DNA of 64,000 nucleotides from Tritrichomonas foetus (GCA_001839685.1 MLAK01000229.1:32609-96608), one strand, 5' to 3'; shown: positions 41,052-51,056, numbered from the stretch's first letter. Numbers and translations are program-made. The notes: a model not told the origin generated them from the sequence alone.

Positions 41052-42620
41052 CTAAAAAGTTGGTTGAAGATATTCTTCATCATAAGGAGTTTCTACATCA
41101 TCACTGTCTGTTTGAACCCCATGAAAATTTTCAAATTCTTGATTTCTTAATTGTTGAATCCTTTCTAATATAAGATCAATAATCTCTGGTATTTTATTAA
41201 CAAATTTTGAATTTTCATTTTTATCAAATTTTGAATGTTCACTATTATCAAATATTAAACTGTCATTGTCAGGAACATAATCTAGGTATTTGTTGGCTAA
41301 TTCAGACAGTAAAGATTCATGATCTTCATTTATCTGTGAAATCACATGTAATTGGATATCTTCATCATAATCTATTTTCACGAGTAGATAAAGTATTTCA
41401 ACGACTAGTCTATCAATCATAAATGTATCCATATAAGATAATTCAATAATGCTTCCAATCATCCCTTTTCGAATAATATTGTGTAAAATATTTTTGATGT
41501 TAGGATGATTTGATTGGGCAACATAATAAATTACTTGAAGGGCTGAAATTTTTTGTAAAACAGTCCCATCATCAATTATTGTTTTGATATTATTTAATAA
41601 ATGGTTACGTAAAAGGAATTCAGTATACATGCTATGTTCTTCAACCATAACCTCAATAAGGTGAAGTGCTGTAACCGATGTTTTTTCGTCAATCGATAAT
41701 ATAGCATTACATATTTCATTAAATTCAAGTTCGTGAAAAACATCTAATTCCTTATCAAGAAAGATATTTATAATTTTTAAGGCAAGAATAGTGGTTTTTC
41801 TGCTTCCTGCTTTAATTGCATATGATAACTTTTGATAGCACTCTGTTTTTTGAGCAACTAAGTGAGGACATTGACTGTTAAGACAAATCAAACGAAGTGA
41901 TCGAATTAATTCATCCCAATATTCAACGCCATAATGATTGAGAAATGCAAAAATTACATGAACTGCGGATGCAGCTGCCTCTTCAGAAAGTTGGAAATAG
42001 CACAAGCATGAAAGCAAATTTAAAAAACGAGCGAAAATTTGTTTATGTTGATACGAAGCTTGTGCAAAATAAAAAATATTTTCAAATGATACGTTTTGTA
42101 AAAAAGAATTTCTCGAATTTTCAGTTCTTCTAACCAAAGAAATATAAAAATTTAATATTTTGGAAGTAGATTGGATTAAAATATCATTTTTTTCTTCACC
42201 AGGAAAAACTTCGTTAAAAATATAGAAAACTTTTGCCATAAATGGACTGTTGGCAATCATATCAATATCTGAGTCAATCAAATAGTCTGCTATCATGGAA
42301 AGTGCATATATTGCTTCTACTTTTGTTTCAACAATTTGTGAATCCATTTGAATAACTTCAATCAGATGATCTAAAGTGCCAGTTTCAAAAAAAAGTGGAT
42401 GTTTGACAATTTCGCCATCTGTAAAGGCAGTATAGCGAGCAATGGCGAATACTTTATCTGTGATTTCTTTTAAATCGTAATGACATTGATTGAATTCGGT
42501 CAAAGCTGTTTCGACTTCGAAAAAAAGATCGTCGTCGTCGTCTTCACTTCCAGTTCCTTCCAATCGTTGATTTGGGTTTAAGGTTTTGAGATACTCTTGC
42601 GTTTTATACGTAAAGTTCAT
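41052..42620 (-). CDS. Armadillo/HEAT-like alpha-solenoid protein, function unknown
   Basis: A 522-residue protein built mainly of paired helices in ~40-residue steps (for example GTLDHLIEVIQMDSQIVETK, then an AIYALSMIADYL helix, and later LQKISALQVIYYVAQSNHP). This is the alpha-solenoid pattern of ARM or HEAT proteins. An acidic stretch (GSEDDDDDLFFEVE) is near residue 25, and the C-terminus ends with a short Tyr/Glu-rich tail. It has no signal or membrane segment. Trichomonads carry many ARM-like proteins of unknown role. The start is the ATG at 42620; a TTCATTTTG lies upstream on this strand. Possible roles range from nuclear transport adaptor to scaffolding and cannot be resolved. Confidence 0.75.
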   Translation of the reverse strand: MNFTYKTQEYLKTLNPNQRLEGTGSEDDDDDLFFEVETALTEFNQCHYDLKEITDKVFAIARYTAFTDGEIVKHPLFFETGTLDHLIEVIQMDSQIVETKVEAIYALSMIADYLIDSDIDMIANSPFMAKVFYIFNEVFPGEEKNDILIQSTSKILNFYISLVRRTENSRNSFLQNVSFENIFYFAQASYQHKQIFARFLNLLSCLCYFQLSEEAAASAVHVIFAFLNHYGVEYWDELIRSLRLICLNSQCPHLVAQKTECYQKLSYAIKAGSRKTTILALKIINIFLDKELDVFHELEFNEICNAILSIDEKTSVTALHLIEVMVEEHSMYTEFLLRNHLLNNIKTIIDDGTVLQKISALQVIYYVAQSNHPNIKNILHNIIRKGMIGSIIELSYMDTFMIDRLVVEILYLLVKIDYDEDIQLHVISQINEDHESLLSELANKYLDYVPDNDSLIFDNSEHSKFDKNENSKFVNKIPEIIDLILERIQQLRNQEFENFHGVQTDSDDVETPYDEEYLQPTF

Positions 42621-42719
42621 CCAACCAACAAAAGTATTCGATGATTGGTGTGAAGCTCAACAAAATGAACTTCACTTTTAAAAGGTTAATTTTAAGGTCA
42701 ATTAAATCAAAAATATATA

Positions 42720-43475
42720 CAGTCGTTTTCGAAATAGAATATTTCAGTTTTCGAAATAGAATTTCCTATCGGTTTTATTTTTCTAAATAAAATTTTTTTT
42801 TATCGAAATTGAATTATTTTGTTTCGAAATAGAATTTCATAAACCGAAAAATTTTTCAAAATAAAATAATTTTGTTTCGTTTTAAAGTTTCAAAAAATTG
42901 ATCTTTTTCAATGAGTTTTCTCAAAAAGTTCAAAATAGATATGGGGTATATGGAGGTATACGGGTGTAGAGGATGTAGATTCTTCTTTAGGGTGATGGAA
43001 ATCGACAGGGTTAATATAGAGCGGGGAAAATAAAACTAAAAAATTTGGCAAAATACGTGATATGTGATGTGAAAATTACATCAAAATAACAATATTTATT
43101 GGGAAAATATTGATTTTATCTTAATTTTTAGTTAATTTATTTCTCCCCTTCACAAATTAGATAATAAATAAGTTGTTGATTCATTTTGTTTCATATGAGA
43201 GTGTGGAAATTCTTGGGAAACTTTATAAAAAAAAAATTCTATTTCGAAACAAAAAAATTTTATTATGAGACAAATTCTGGTTGGTTTGTAAACTATTCAA
43301 ATTTAAAAATTCTATTTCGAAAAAAATATAGGTTAAGATTCTATTTCGAAAACATTGGAAAGCAAATAGAAACATTTTGAAAGCTTTTCGAAAAATATTC
43401 TAGTTTCCTATATAAACATTTGAAATATTGAAATTCTATTTCGAAACACTAAGAAAACCAATTCGAAAACGACTG
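42720..43475. mobile_element. Tc1/mariner-type MITE (non-autonomous inverted-repeat element)
   Basis: A 756-bp element with terminal inverted repeats of 46 bp: left 42720-42765, right 43430-43475. The first 14 bases (CAGTCGTTTTCGAA) and the inner 17 bases (TTTCGAAATAGAATTTC) are identical between arms, with the same 15-base spacing. It is flanked by TA on both sides (42718-42719 and 43476-43477), as expected for Tc1/mariner insertion. Further copies of TTCGAAATAGAAT occur in the left half and inverted copies in the right half, so the whole element could fold back. No transposase is encoded, so it depends on an enzyme from elsewhere. The right end is 120 bp upstream of the next gene's ATG. Confidence 0.82.
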
Positions 43476-43594
43476 TATTTCGTGAACATTCAAAAAAAAA
43501 AATCCTTACACATCTTTTTAAGCATTTATATGGTCATATATTCAAAGTGAACGACTATATAAATATTGAAAAAGTAGCTGATTGTATCAGCTAC

Positions 43595-44824
43595 ATGAAA
43601 AGGTTCCGCGAATTGTCAGAACCTTTTATCTCATATTTTCAACAGTTTCGAGCAACTCTCAGTCCAGTAGAAGAACCCTATCCCCATTTTTGGCGAATTG
43701 ATCTCACAGATATTAAATGCACAATCGCAATGCTATTCGTTACGCTATCAATTTGGGCAGCAGTCGCATACACTGGCAAGAAGACATCAATTGTTTACTA
43801 CTGGGACGGTCCAAATTACATTTATGCAGGATTAACATTATATGATATCACCACAGAGAACAACCCTTGGAAAAAGTATCTTCGATTGCCACCATCTTAT
43901 TTTGCATGCCATCTTCCAGGGTATCCACTTTTAATCAGATTTTGTTCATATTTCACCAAAGGTGATTATGTTTTAGCAGACTATCTTTCAATTTTAGTTG
44001 GTAATTTCCTTGTTTGTTATTCATTTCGAAGGCTTCTTCTTGCCTATGATTGTGTTGAAGATCCAACTTATACAACTCTCTTATTGTGTATATTTCCACT
44101 CAGATTTACAATTTATCACAGTGTTGGTGCAAGTGAACCACTTTTTATTTCGTTTGTATGTTTGTCTTTAACTTTTTATAAGTTCGATAATTGGAGTATG
44201 ATGATTCTTTGCGTTTGGGGTGGTTGTATTACTAGGATTGAAGGAATGTCTATTGGGGCAGCAATAGGGATATGTTATATTGTTCAATTCAAGATATTCA
44301 AAGCCGCTTCAATGTTTTTAACATTTGTTTCGACTGCTTGGCTTTTATTATTCCATAAAACTATGTTCGGATCAGCTCTTGCATATTTAAATTATAATAA
44401 AGGTTCTCAAAATTTGATAGTTTTCCCACCATTCATCGAATTAAGGCCGGCTCGCATTTCTCGAATGAATGTAATTCATTACCATTCTTTCATTGATTTT
44501 TATTTTCCTTATGTAATTGGAATGATTGTAACTTTATTAATGGCTGGACCAGTAGGTATCTTTGGTTCTATTTATTTATGTTATGTGAGTTTCCTTCGGC
44601 ATCTTGACATTCTTCGTTATTCAATTCCTGCTGGTGTTTTTGCTGTTTTGATTGGATATGATAAATTATGGTCAAACAAAATATGTAAATCAGCTTTATT
44701 CATTCTCCTTCCATTATATTTTGCATTCATTTTGTCCTACTCCTCTGGACAAATACACTCCAATAAATGTTCAGAACGTTTCTTTAGAGAAGTGGCGCAA
44801 TTGTCAGCCAAAAATATTCACTGA
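43595..44824 (+). CDS. Polytopic membrane protein, GT-C mannosyltransferase-like
   Basis: A 409-residue protein with about eight to ten membrane helices. The motif YYWDGPNYIYAG in the first lumenal loop resembles the WDG/WDxxxY loop of GT-C glycosyltransferases (PIG-V/GPI18-like and related enzymes). Those enzymes use dolichol-linked sugar donors in the ER. A PGYPLLIRF block follows, as in several of these families. The start is the ATG at 43595 (MKRFRELSEPFISYF); the 16-codon extension has only a GTG. The MITE ends 120 bp upstream, so its promoter may be affected. Whether it is a mannosyltransferase is uncertain, as trichomonads lack much of the GPI pathway; it could be a transporter-like relic. 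Confidence 0.6.
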   Translation: MKRFRELSEPFISYFQQFRATLSPVEEPYPHFWRIDLTDIKCTIAMLFVTLSIWAAVAYTGKKTSIVYYWDGPNYIYAGLTLYDITTENNPWKKYLRLPPSYFACHLPGYPLLIRFCSYFTKGDYVLADYLSILVGNFLVCYSFRRLLLAYDCVEDPTYTTLLLCIFPLRFTIYHSVGASEPLFISFVCLSLTFYKFDNWSMMILCVWGGCITRIEGMSIGAAIGICYIVQFKIFKAASMFLTFVSTAWLLLFHKTMFGSALAYLNYNKGSQNLIVFPPFIELRPARISRMNVIHYHSFIDFYFPYVIGMIVTLLMAGPVGIFGSIYLCYVSFLRHLDILRYSIPAGVFAVLIGYDKLWSNKICKSALFILLPLYFAFILSYSSGQIHSNKCSERFFREVAQLSAKNIH

Positions 44825-45351
44825 TAACTTTGTTCTTTCTTTCAGTTAATCACATTCTATAGAAGACTTGTATAATTTAATTTGTATTGTTTTTCTTATA
44901 CTAAATTTACTCATGCTACATGTTCTATTTGTGTAAAAAATTATAATTGTTCCATATATTTCTTATGTTTAATTTCTTGATTTATTTTCATAAGATTATT
45001 TCTGAGATTTGAAGAAGAAAAGATATAGTCACTGGCTTATATCCAGAATGGAAACTAATGCATGGAATTGAAATAAAAAATGCACTATTGTTAATCAACA
45101 TTTCTTCAAGTATGTTTCCATGTTCAAATTTGAAAAGATGAATAAAGTAATATAGCAGATAGTGCAATCACTAGATTGTGTTCTCATAATCTCATTATAT
45201 AATACTTCAAAATGATTGGCATTATTGAACAAAAATAAATAGGAAAACCACCAAAATCGACATCTTAAGGATTATTAAGCAAGTGATATTCATTATGGTT
45301 GAGTTGACAAGATGGAAGGAAATTCGAAACCAACAAAGCTAAAAAAAGCAT
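44825..45351. other. Intergenic, no gene seen
   Basis: This 527-bp AT-rich spacer follows the GT-C-like gene and ends where the left arm of the IFT20 inverted repeat begins. Nothing else was recognised. Confidence 0.55.
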
Positions 45352-45871
45352 AATCAAAACAATAAAAGAAAAAGAAAAGAATTATAAAAATGGGGAGAAT
45401 TGGAAAGAAAAGAGAGAAAAGAGAAAGGAGAATATTTGAAACAAGTGTTTTACATCATTAATAACTTTTCGTTGTTGTCTGCAAGTTGACGATCATATTC
45501 ATCAAAACTGCGAATTTCCGATTGAAGCTTTTCAAGAATCTTCTGACGAGCATCAACTTCGTTTTGAAGGTCAAGTTGACTTAATTTTCGTCGTTCAATT
45601 TCTTCTTGAACACGATTTCGGAGTGCGATAGAACGAAGCTTTTGATCTTCAACACGACGACTCTGTGTTTCCATAAATGATAAAAACTCTTTCACTGCTG
45701 TCATAAATTCGTTAACTTCTGAAGCGAATCCATCACAACCTTCTTTAAGTTTGAGTGTTTCTTTGAATTGTTCTGGTTCGATTACAGCGATTTTATAATC
45801 ATTCTCTTGATCAAAGATCACTCTCTGTAAATTTTCCATTTGGAATCAAAATTTACAAAAATAAACGTACA
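45352..45871. repeat. Left arm of a 520-bp perfect inverted repeat
   Basis: The whole arm is the exact reverse complement of 46016-46535 by eye, including UTR and the polypurine 3' flank. It contains a complete IFT20 gene on the minus strand. The arms are separated by a 144-bp spacer (45872-46015). Confidence 0.92.
45450..45839 (-). CDS. IFT20: IFT20, intraflagellar transport complex B protein (copy 1)
   Basis: A 129-residue coiled-coil protein matching IFT20 in length (human 132) and order. IFDQENDYKIAVIEPEQF parallels the family's FDELNKLRVLDPE start. ETLKLKEGCDGFASEVNEF parallels TIELKEECKDF.. . The rest is a continuous coiled coil (VEDQKLRSIALRNRV). IFT20 is an IFT-B subunit that also links vesicular trafficking at the Golgi to flagellar delivery. 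The start is the ATG at 45839. The protein is identical to the copy at 46048 on the other strand, with no synonymous difference seen. The two copies face away from each other across a 208-bp interval, of which the inner 144 bp is unique. Confidence 0.85.
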   Translation of the reverse strand: MENLQRVIFDQENDYKIAVIEPEQFKETLKLKEGCDGFASEVNEFMTAVKEFLSFMETQSRRVEDQKLRSIALRNRVQEEIERRKLSQLDLQNEVDARQKILEKLQSEIRSFDEYDRQLADNNEKLLMM

Positions 45872-46015
45872 CAATTTCCAATATCTCATTTATCTCATTC
45901 AATCTCAAAAAAATTCTGAAAATATTTCCTCTATTAATAACTATTCTCTATAACTACTCTAGATGCAAAATATTTGGCTAAATTGTTTTATGGAATTTTG
46001 GGATAAATTTCCAAA
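45872..46015. promoter_or_regulatory. Unique spacer between divergent IFT20 copies
   Basis: 144 bp of AT-rich DNA form the centre of the palindrome. Each IFT20 ATG is 32-33 bp inside its arm from this spacer. Both copies share the first 32 upstream bases, so any promoter difference lies in the spacer. No initiator consensus stands out. Confidence 0.5.
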
Positions 46016-46535
46016 TGTACGTTTATTTTTGTAAATTTTGATTCCAAATGGAAAATTTACAGAGAGTGATCTTTGATCAAGAGAATGATTATAAAATCGC
46101 TGTAATCGAACCAGAACAATTCAAAGAAACACTCAAACTTAAAGAAGGTTGTGATGGATTCGCTTCAGAAGTTAACGAATTTATGACAGCAGTGAAAGAG
46201 TTTTTATCATTTATGGAAACACAGAGTCGTCGTGTTGAAGATCAAAAGCTTCGTTCTATCGCACTCCGAAATCGTGTTCAAGAAGAAATTGAACGACGAA
46301 AATTAAGTCAACTTGACCTTCAAAACGAAGTTGATGCTCGTCAGAAGATTCTTGAAAAGCTTCAATCGGAAATTCGCAGTTTTGATGAATATGATCGTCA
46401 ACTTGCAGACAACAACGAAAAGTTATTAATGATGTAAAACACTTGTTTCAAATATTCTCCTTTCTCTTTTCTCTCTTTTCTTTCCAATTCTCCCCATTTT
46501 TATAATTCTTTTCTTTTTCTTTTATTGTTTTGATT
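46016..46535. repeat. Right arm of the 520-bp perfect inverted repeat
   Basis: The exact reverse complement of 45352-45871. The arm ends shortly after a T-rich stretch 100 bp beyond the IFT20 stop, where the flanking sequences diverge abruptly. Confidence 0.92.
46048..46437 (+). CDS. IFT20: IFT20, intraflagellar transport complex B protein (copy 2)
   Basis: The second, identical 129-residue IFT20 gene, in the opposite orientation to the copy at 45450-45839. Its sequence features are the same: an acidic Leu/Lys start, the ETLKLKEGCDGF block and a C-terminal coiled coil ending NNEKLLMM. The stop lies in TAAA. Nothing in either reading frame is damaged, so both could be functional. The complete identity, including non-coding flanks, means a very recent duplication, ongoing gene conversion or an assembly artefact. 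Confidence 0.85.
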   Translation: MENLQRVIFDQENDYKIAVIEPEQFKETLKLKEGCDGFASEVNEFMTAVKEFLSFMETQSRRVEDQKLRSIALRNRVQEEIERRKLSQLDLQNEVDARQKILEKLQSEIRSFDEYDRQLADNNEKLLMM

Positions 46536-46938
46536 TCACTTTGTTGATTCCATCATGATCTACTCATTGCTTTGAAAACTTCAGTGGTTGATTAGATTTT
46601 ACACATTTTCTGAGAGCCTGAGAAATATTTGATTTTTGCTCTATTGTCACCAACGAACCATCTTCAAATAAGCTTGTGAGGTTTAGAGTGATATAATCCT
46701 TGGACAAGAATATCTAACTTTGACTAAATTACTGACAGTCATCAATAAAAACAATTATGAGATATCTTTTCCGTTTGAGACACTCATAAAGCTTAATCAA
46801 ATTATTGTACAATTGTTAATTAATGGCCCCAAACACAAAACATACAGATATAAATATAGATTTAGATGGATATAGATAGAAATAAGAAGGACAAGTTTGG
46901 AATTAAATCAAATCAAGGTGTTTAGTTTTAGAAATTAT
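46536..46938. other. Intergenic between convergent genes
   Basis: 403 bp of AT-rich DNA between the right palindrome arm and the 3' end of the V-ATPase gene. No gene or repeat was recognised. Confidence 0.55.
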
Positions 46939-47979
46939 TTAATGTCTGATTCTAATATATGAATCAGCCTTTTCTCGCTTGCCTTGGTGAATACATTCGG
47001 CAATCCATTGTATGTTACGAACTTCCTGATCCATTAAGTGTGTCCATGCATAGAAAACTCCAAATTGGAAGAAGATTGTGAAGGACTCGACGTGCATGGC
47101 TGCGATTCTCTCGTAGAATACATCTTCGATCGACTTCCTTTGTGATGTTTGTGCCCAAAGACCGCGATAAATTTCGTATGAATCTAAAATGCGCGCAACA
47201 TCGGCCTCACTTTGGGCTCTTGCGAGGAGATGTGTCGCGTGTGGGTAAAGCTTTCCAACGCGTGGATAGAGTGTCTCCTTATCGTCGACGATAAGTGATG
47301 TTTTGAGTGAGTTTAATGTAATAACAATTGATCTTCTGTCTGCTTCGAATTCGAGGACTTCGCACATCATGGTGGCCGTCTCGCTGCCGAGGGCCTTGCA
47401 GAATGCGTAAAATCCGTCGAAGTATTCACGGTAAAGGTTCAATCTGATAATTTCAATATTTTGCTCATTGAGTTGAGTCTTTGAAAGGCACTTTTGGAAG
47501 AGAGGGCCGAGTGGAGTATCGATGAGGACTGTTTGGTAAAGGTCTTCGGCGCTTGTTGCAACAGACAAGCTTTGAATTCCATCGAACATTCCTAACGGAT
47601 GGCATCTGTCGATAAGGTCTGAGACATCTCTGTGTTTGACAACACCCGAAATAAGGAGAACGACGTTGTCAATCATATATGGAATGCGAATCCATTGGAA
47701 AAAGGTTTTTAATTCATCTTGAGCGCAAACTTCAACGTCCGAGAAACGCTGAACCATTCGCTGCATGCAACGTTCGTAGATAATTGTTGGAGTGGCTGCG
47801 CCGGAGTCGTTTTGAAGGAAGTCTTGGAATCCTGCGTTACCAAGATGGAGTCTCAAATCTTCAAGAGTTTCGCTCTGTTTGAGTTGCATATAGTCAGCTT
47901 CGGTTAAGAATTCGGTAAAGTGAGCGCGGCAAACGGCATCGATGTAGCCGAAGCGCATATTGTAGTGGAGGATGTCCAT
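46939..47979 (-). CDS. V-type ATPase V0 sector subunit d
   Basis: A 346-residue protein matching subunit d (ATP6V0D/Vma6) of the vacuolar proton pump, close to the usual ~350. Diagnostic stretches are FGYIDAVCRAHFTEFLTEAD near the start, EDLRLHLG, FFQWIRIPYMIDNVVLLISG and a DVFYERIAAMHVESFTIFFQ region near the end. Subunit d is a peripheral cap on the membrane c-ring that couples it to the V1 stalk in acidic vacuoles, lysosomes and contractile membranes. The start is the ATG at 47979 (MDILHYNMRFGYID). GGCACATTCC just upstream of the start resembles an initiator weakly. The stop lies in TAAA. Confidence 0.93.
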   Translation of the reverse strand: MDILHYNMRFGYIDAVCRAHFTEFLTEADYMQLKQSETLEDLRLHLGNAGFQDFLQNDSGAATPTIIYERCMQRMVQRFSDVEVCAQDELKTFFQWIRIPYMIDNVVLLISGVVKHRDVSDLIDRCHPLGMFDGIQSLSVATSAEDLYQTVLIDTPLGPLFQKCLSKTQLNEQNIEIIRLNLYREYFDGFYAFCKALGSETATMMCEVLEFEADRRSIVITLNSLKTSLIVDDKETLYPRVGKLYPHATHLLARAQSEADVARILDSYEIYRGLWAQTSQRKSIEDVFYERIAAMHVESFTIFFQFGVFYAWTHLMDQEVRNIQWIAECIHQGKREKADSYIRIRH

Positions 47980-49865
47980 AGGAATGTGCCGATAAAATCT
48001 AACTCAAAAGGTTATTCAAAAAGTTAGTTAGCTGTCAATTTCCATCGACTTTACGATTCTTCAAAACTCAAAGATACAATATAGAAGTATTACAATTAGA
48101 ATATAGCAGTATTTTATTAATGATTTTCTACTTAGTGTCCAAAAATATGGAAAATAATTATTTGATAAATTTATTTTTGTCTTTTTTTGGCGGATCCAAC
48201 TTGGTAATTAACTATTATATGTTGTATTAAAAAGGTTAAATGATATTATAAGTTATTTTCTTGTGAATGAGAATAGCTACAAATTGTATATTTTAGTTTT
48301 TTTGAGTTAAGATATAATATTTATAATTTAACCAGTAAATTGTACAGGATTTTGAGAAATAAAAATAATAACAAACATCAATTTGAAGGATAATTAATTA
48401 TTTTCCCACAAGTTTCCGAAGAATGATGAATTTTGGGCTGATTATCAAAGTAATAAAAATGTTTTCAGTTAAAACCTTCACAAATCGAATTTTGAGAATC
48501 ATGCTGAGCACATTCGACATCAGCATTTGATGATAACTTCGATATTATCAGTGTTTTTATAACGTTATAGGTTATTTAGGATGGATAAGTCTTTTCTCCA
48601 AAGAAAAATAACCTATAATGAACTCAAAATTGTGAAGGATGTGACACAAATCAATGAAAAATGAAAAATAAGTGCGTATTAATGGAAAGTAAAAGCAAAC
48701 TAAGTGTAAAACCAGCGAAAGAATGTTAATTTAATGCTGCTTCATCTCTAAATTTGGAAATTTTCATATATTATTTGGTATATCCCTTTCGGGAAGAAAA
48801 ATAGATTCCTTATTATCAATAAAATCATATTAAAAATATATTGAGAGAAGATTTAAAGAAAAAAAGCAAATTTTGAATCACATCAATTTTTATTCACCTT
48901 TGCTTGGTCTTTTAATTGAATTAAAATATTTCATATATTAAGTGTTTCTTATATTTCTCGAGAAATCTCTCAAAAAAGCATGAAAAATATATCTAAAAAA
49001 ATATTTTTGGAAAAAAATGAAATTTTTAACCATAGAACAAAAGTACTACCACAGAATAACAAATATTTGTGAATATTCAACACATTTCACGCCAAAAATG
49101 AAAATTTGATATTCAATCTCAGTTTTCTCAAATTATCATCAAATGAAATGCAATGTTCATCTCAGAAATATAAAAAATAATAGAATATTCGGAATATTTG
49201 TCCATCCATTCATCGATAATTGGGATTATCACCCACATTTTGGATTTATCGTTAAACAAACTTCTTCTTCATCACTAATTTCATGGTTAGAAGTTGATTT
49301 CAAAATTGATTCGTGGAATAAGATCTGAACTCTGTATAAATGATATCAACAATTTTCATTCAAAAAAAAGCATCGTTTTTCAGAAAAGATAATTTAATTG
49401 AATTATACTTTTCATAATTCGATACGCTAGTAATTCACAATACTTTTCTGGAATTTCAAAGAGCATTCAAAATTTTGTTGTCACGAATTTATGTCTTTTT
49501 CGGAGATATGGAGCCAATTCATTTAGGATAAAAATGTTCTCCACTATTTGATAAAATTGTTAACAAATTATATTTATAAAAAAGATAAAAAGATTCCAAT
49601 GGAAAGATAGAACTTTCTGAGGGATTCTCAGAAATAATTGATGATTTATGATAGATGAAGTGACATGATTTTCTGGAAACTATTGAATAGTTTATAAATT
49701 TCCCCAATAGAAAAAAATAAATCGCTAGAAAAAATAAATTATCGTGTGAAAACCTCTTGAAAATTTTGTTTGGTTTTCTTTTCAAAAGACAAATTTACCA
49801 ACAGATTTTCCCTCAATATTTCCTACTCAAATATCTTGAAGTGGTCACATCACTTTTAAACTCTC
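47980..49865. other. Long intergenic region, no gene seen
   Basis: 1886 bp between the divergent V-ATPase and Fe-ADH genes. It is AT-rich throughout. Small ORFs (for example 49143-49328 plus and 49519-49785 minus) lack protein-like features. A 13-bp-stem inverted repeat (TTATAGGTTATTT with its complement, 48565-48577 and 48606-48618) is present. Confidence 0.55.
49850..49857 (+). promoter_or_regulatory. Initiator-like TCACTTTT of the alcohol dehydrogenase gene
   Basis: TCACTTTT ends eight bases before the ATG at 49866. It matches the short trichomonad initiator TCA(C/T)T(A/T) in composition and position. Confidence 0.5.
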
Positions 49866-51056
49866 ATGAGTCGTTTCACACTCCCACGCGATCTCTATCA
49901 CGGCAAAAATGCACTTGACGCCCTCAAGAAACTCGAAGGAAAGAAGGCCATCGTCGTTGTCGGCGGAGGTAGCATGAAAAGATTCGGTTTCTTAGATAAG
50001 GTTGTCAACAACCTCAAGGAAGCCGGAATGGAAGTTCAACTTTTCGAAGGTGTCGAACCAGATCCGTCAGTCGAGACAGTTATGAAAGGTGCTGCTGCCA
50101 TGCGCGAGTTCCAGCCAGACTGGATTGTTTCAATCGGCGGTGGTTCACCAATCGATGCTGCCAAAGCCATGTGGGCATTCTATGAATATCCAGACGTCAC
50201 ATTCGAATCCCTCTGCATTCCATTCAACTTCCCCAAGCTTCGTCAAAAGGCCAAATTCTGCGCGATCCCATCCACGTCCGGAACAGCCACAGAAGTCACA
50301 GCCTTCTCAGTTATCACAGACTATCAAAAGGGAATCAAATACCCACTCGCTGATTTCAATATCACCCCAGATGTCGCCATCGTCGATCCAGCCCTTGCCG
50401 AAACAATGCCAAAGAAACTCACAGCCCACACAGGCATGGATGCCATGACCCATGCCGTTGAAGCCTACGTTTCAACATGCCACTGCGATTACACAGATGC
50501 CGTCGCTCTTCACGCCATCAAGATGATCCACAACGATCTCATCAAATCATACAACGAGGACATGGAAGCTCGTGGCCGCATGCACAACGCACAATGCCTT
50601 GCAGGCATGGCCTTCTCCAACGCCCTCCTCGGCATTGTCCACTCAATGGCGCACAAGACAGGTGCTGCCTACTCCGGTGGACACATCATCCATGGGTGCG
50701 CTAACGCTATGTACCTTCCAAAGGTCATCAAATACAACAGCAAGAACGCTGAAGCCGCTGAACGTTATGCTGAAATCGCTCGCTTCATCGGCCTCCAAGG
50801 AAAGACAACAGCAGAACTTGTTGACGCCTTCATTGCTGAGCTCCGCAATATGAACAAGCAGCTCAACATCCCAATGTGCATCAAGGACTACGAAAACGGA
50901 CTCATTGACGAGAAAGAATTCAATGACAAGCTTAAGGATGTTGCCAAGAACGCCATCGGCGATGCTTGCACTGGCTCCAACCCACGTCAGCCAACACAAG
51001 AGGAAATGGAGAAACTCCTCCTTGCAGTTTTCTATGATCGCGAGATTGACTTCTAA
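49866..51056 (+). CDS. Iron-dependent (group III) alcohol dehydrogenase
   Basis: A 396-residue Fe-ADH, which reduces aldehydes to alcohols with NAD(P)H in anaerobic fermentation. The nucleotide-binding GGGS motif is at ~91-94 (SIGGGSPIDAAK). The expected metal ligands are Asp192 and His196 (GMDAMTHAVEA), His259 (GIVHSMAHKTGA) and His276 (GGHIIHGCANA). The length is typical (385-400). The sequence is of the kind found in anaerobic bacteria, and acquisition by transfer in an ancestor is likely. Codons are strongly GC3-biased against the surrounding AT-rich DNA, a sign of high expression. No signal or hydrogenosomal leader is seen at the N-terminus, so it is probably cytosolic. The stop lies in TAAATAAA. 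Confidence 0.95.
   Translation: MSRFTLPRDLYHGKNALDALKKLEGKKAIVVVGGGSMKRFGFLDKVVNNLKEAGMEVQLFEGVEPDPSVETVMKGAAAMREFQPDWIVSIGGGSPIDAAKAMWAFYEYPDVTFESLCIPFNFPKLRQKAKFCAIPSTSGTATEVTAFSVITDYQKGIKYPLADFNITPDVAIVDPALAETMPKKLTAHTGMDAMTHAVEAYVSTCHCDYTDAVALHAIKMIHNDLIKSYNEDMEARGRMHNAQCLAGMAFSNALLGIVHSMAHKTGAAYSGGHIIHGCANAMYLPKVIKYNSKNAEAAERYAEIARFIGLQGKTTAELVDAFIAELRNMNKQLNIPMCIKDYENGLIDEKEFNDKLKDVAKNAIGDACTGSNPRQPTQEEMEKLLLAVFYDREIDF

Noticed and set aside
48565..48618. Hairpin (TTATAGGTTATTT with its complement)
   Set aside because: A 13-bp stem with a 28-base loop in very AT-rich DNA can arise by chance, and no conserved context or gene end is near.
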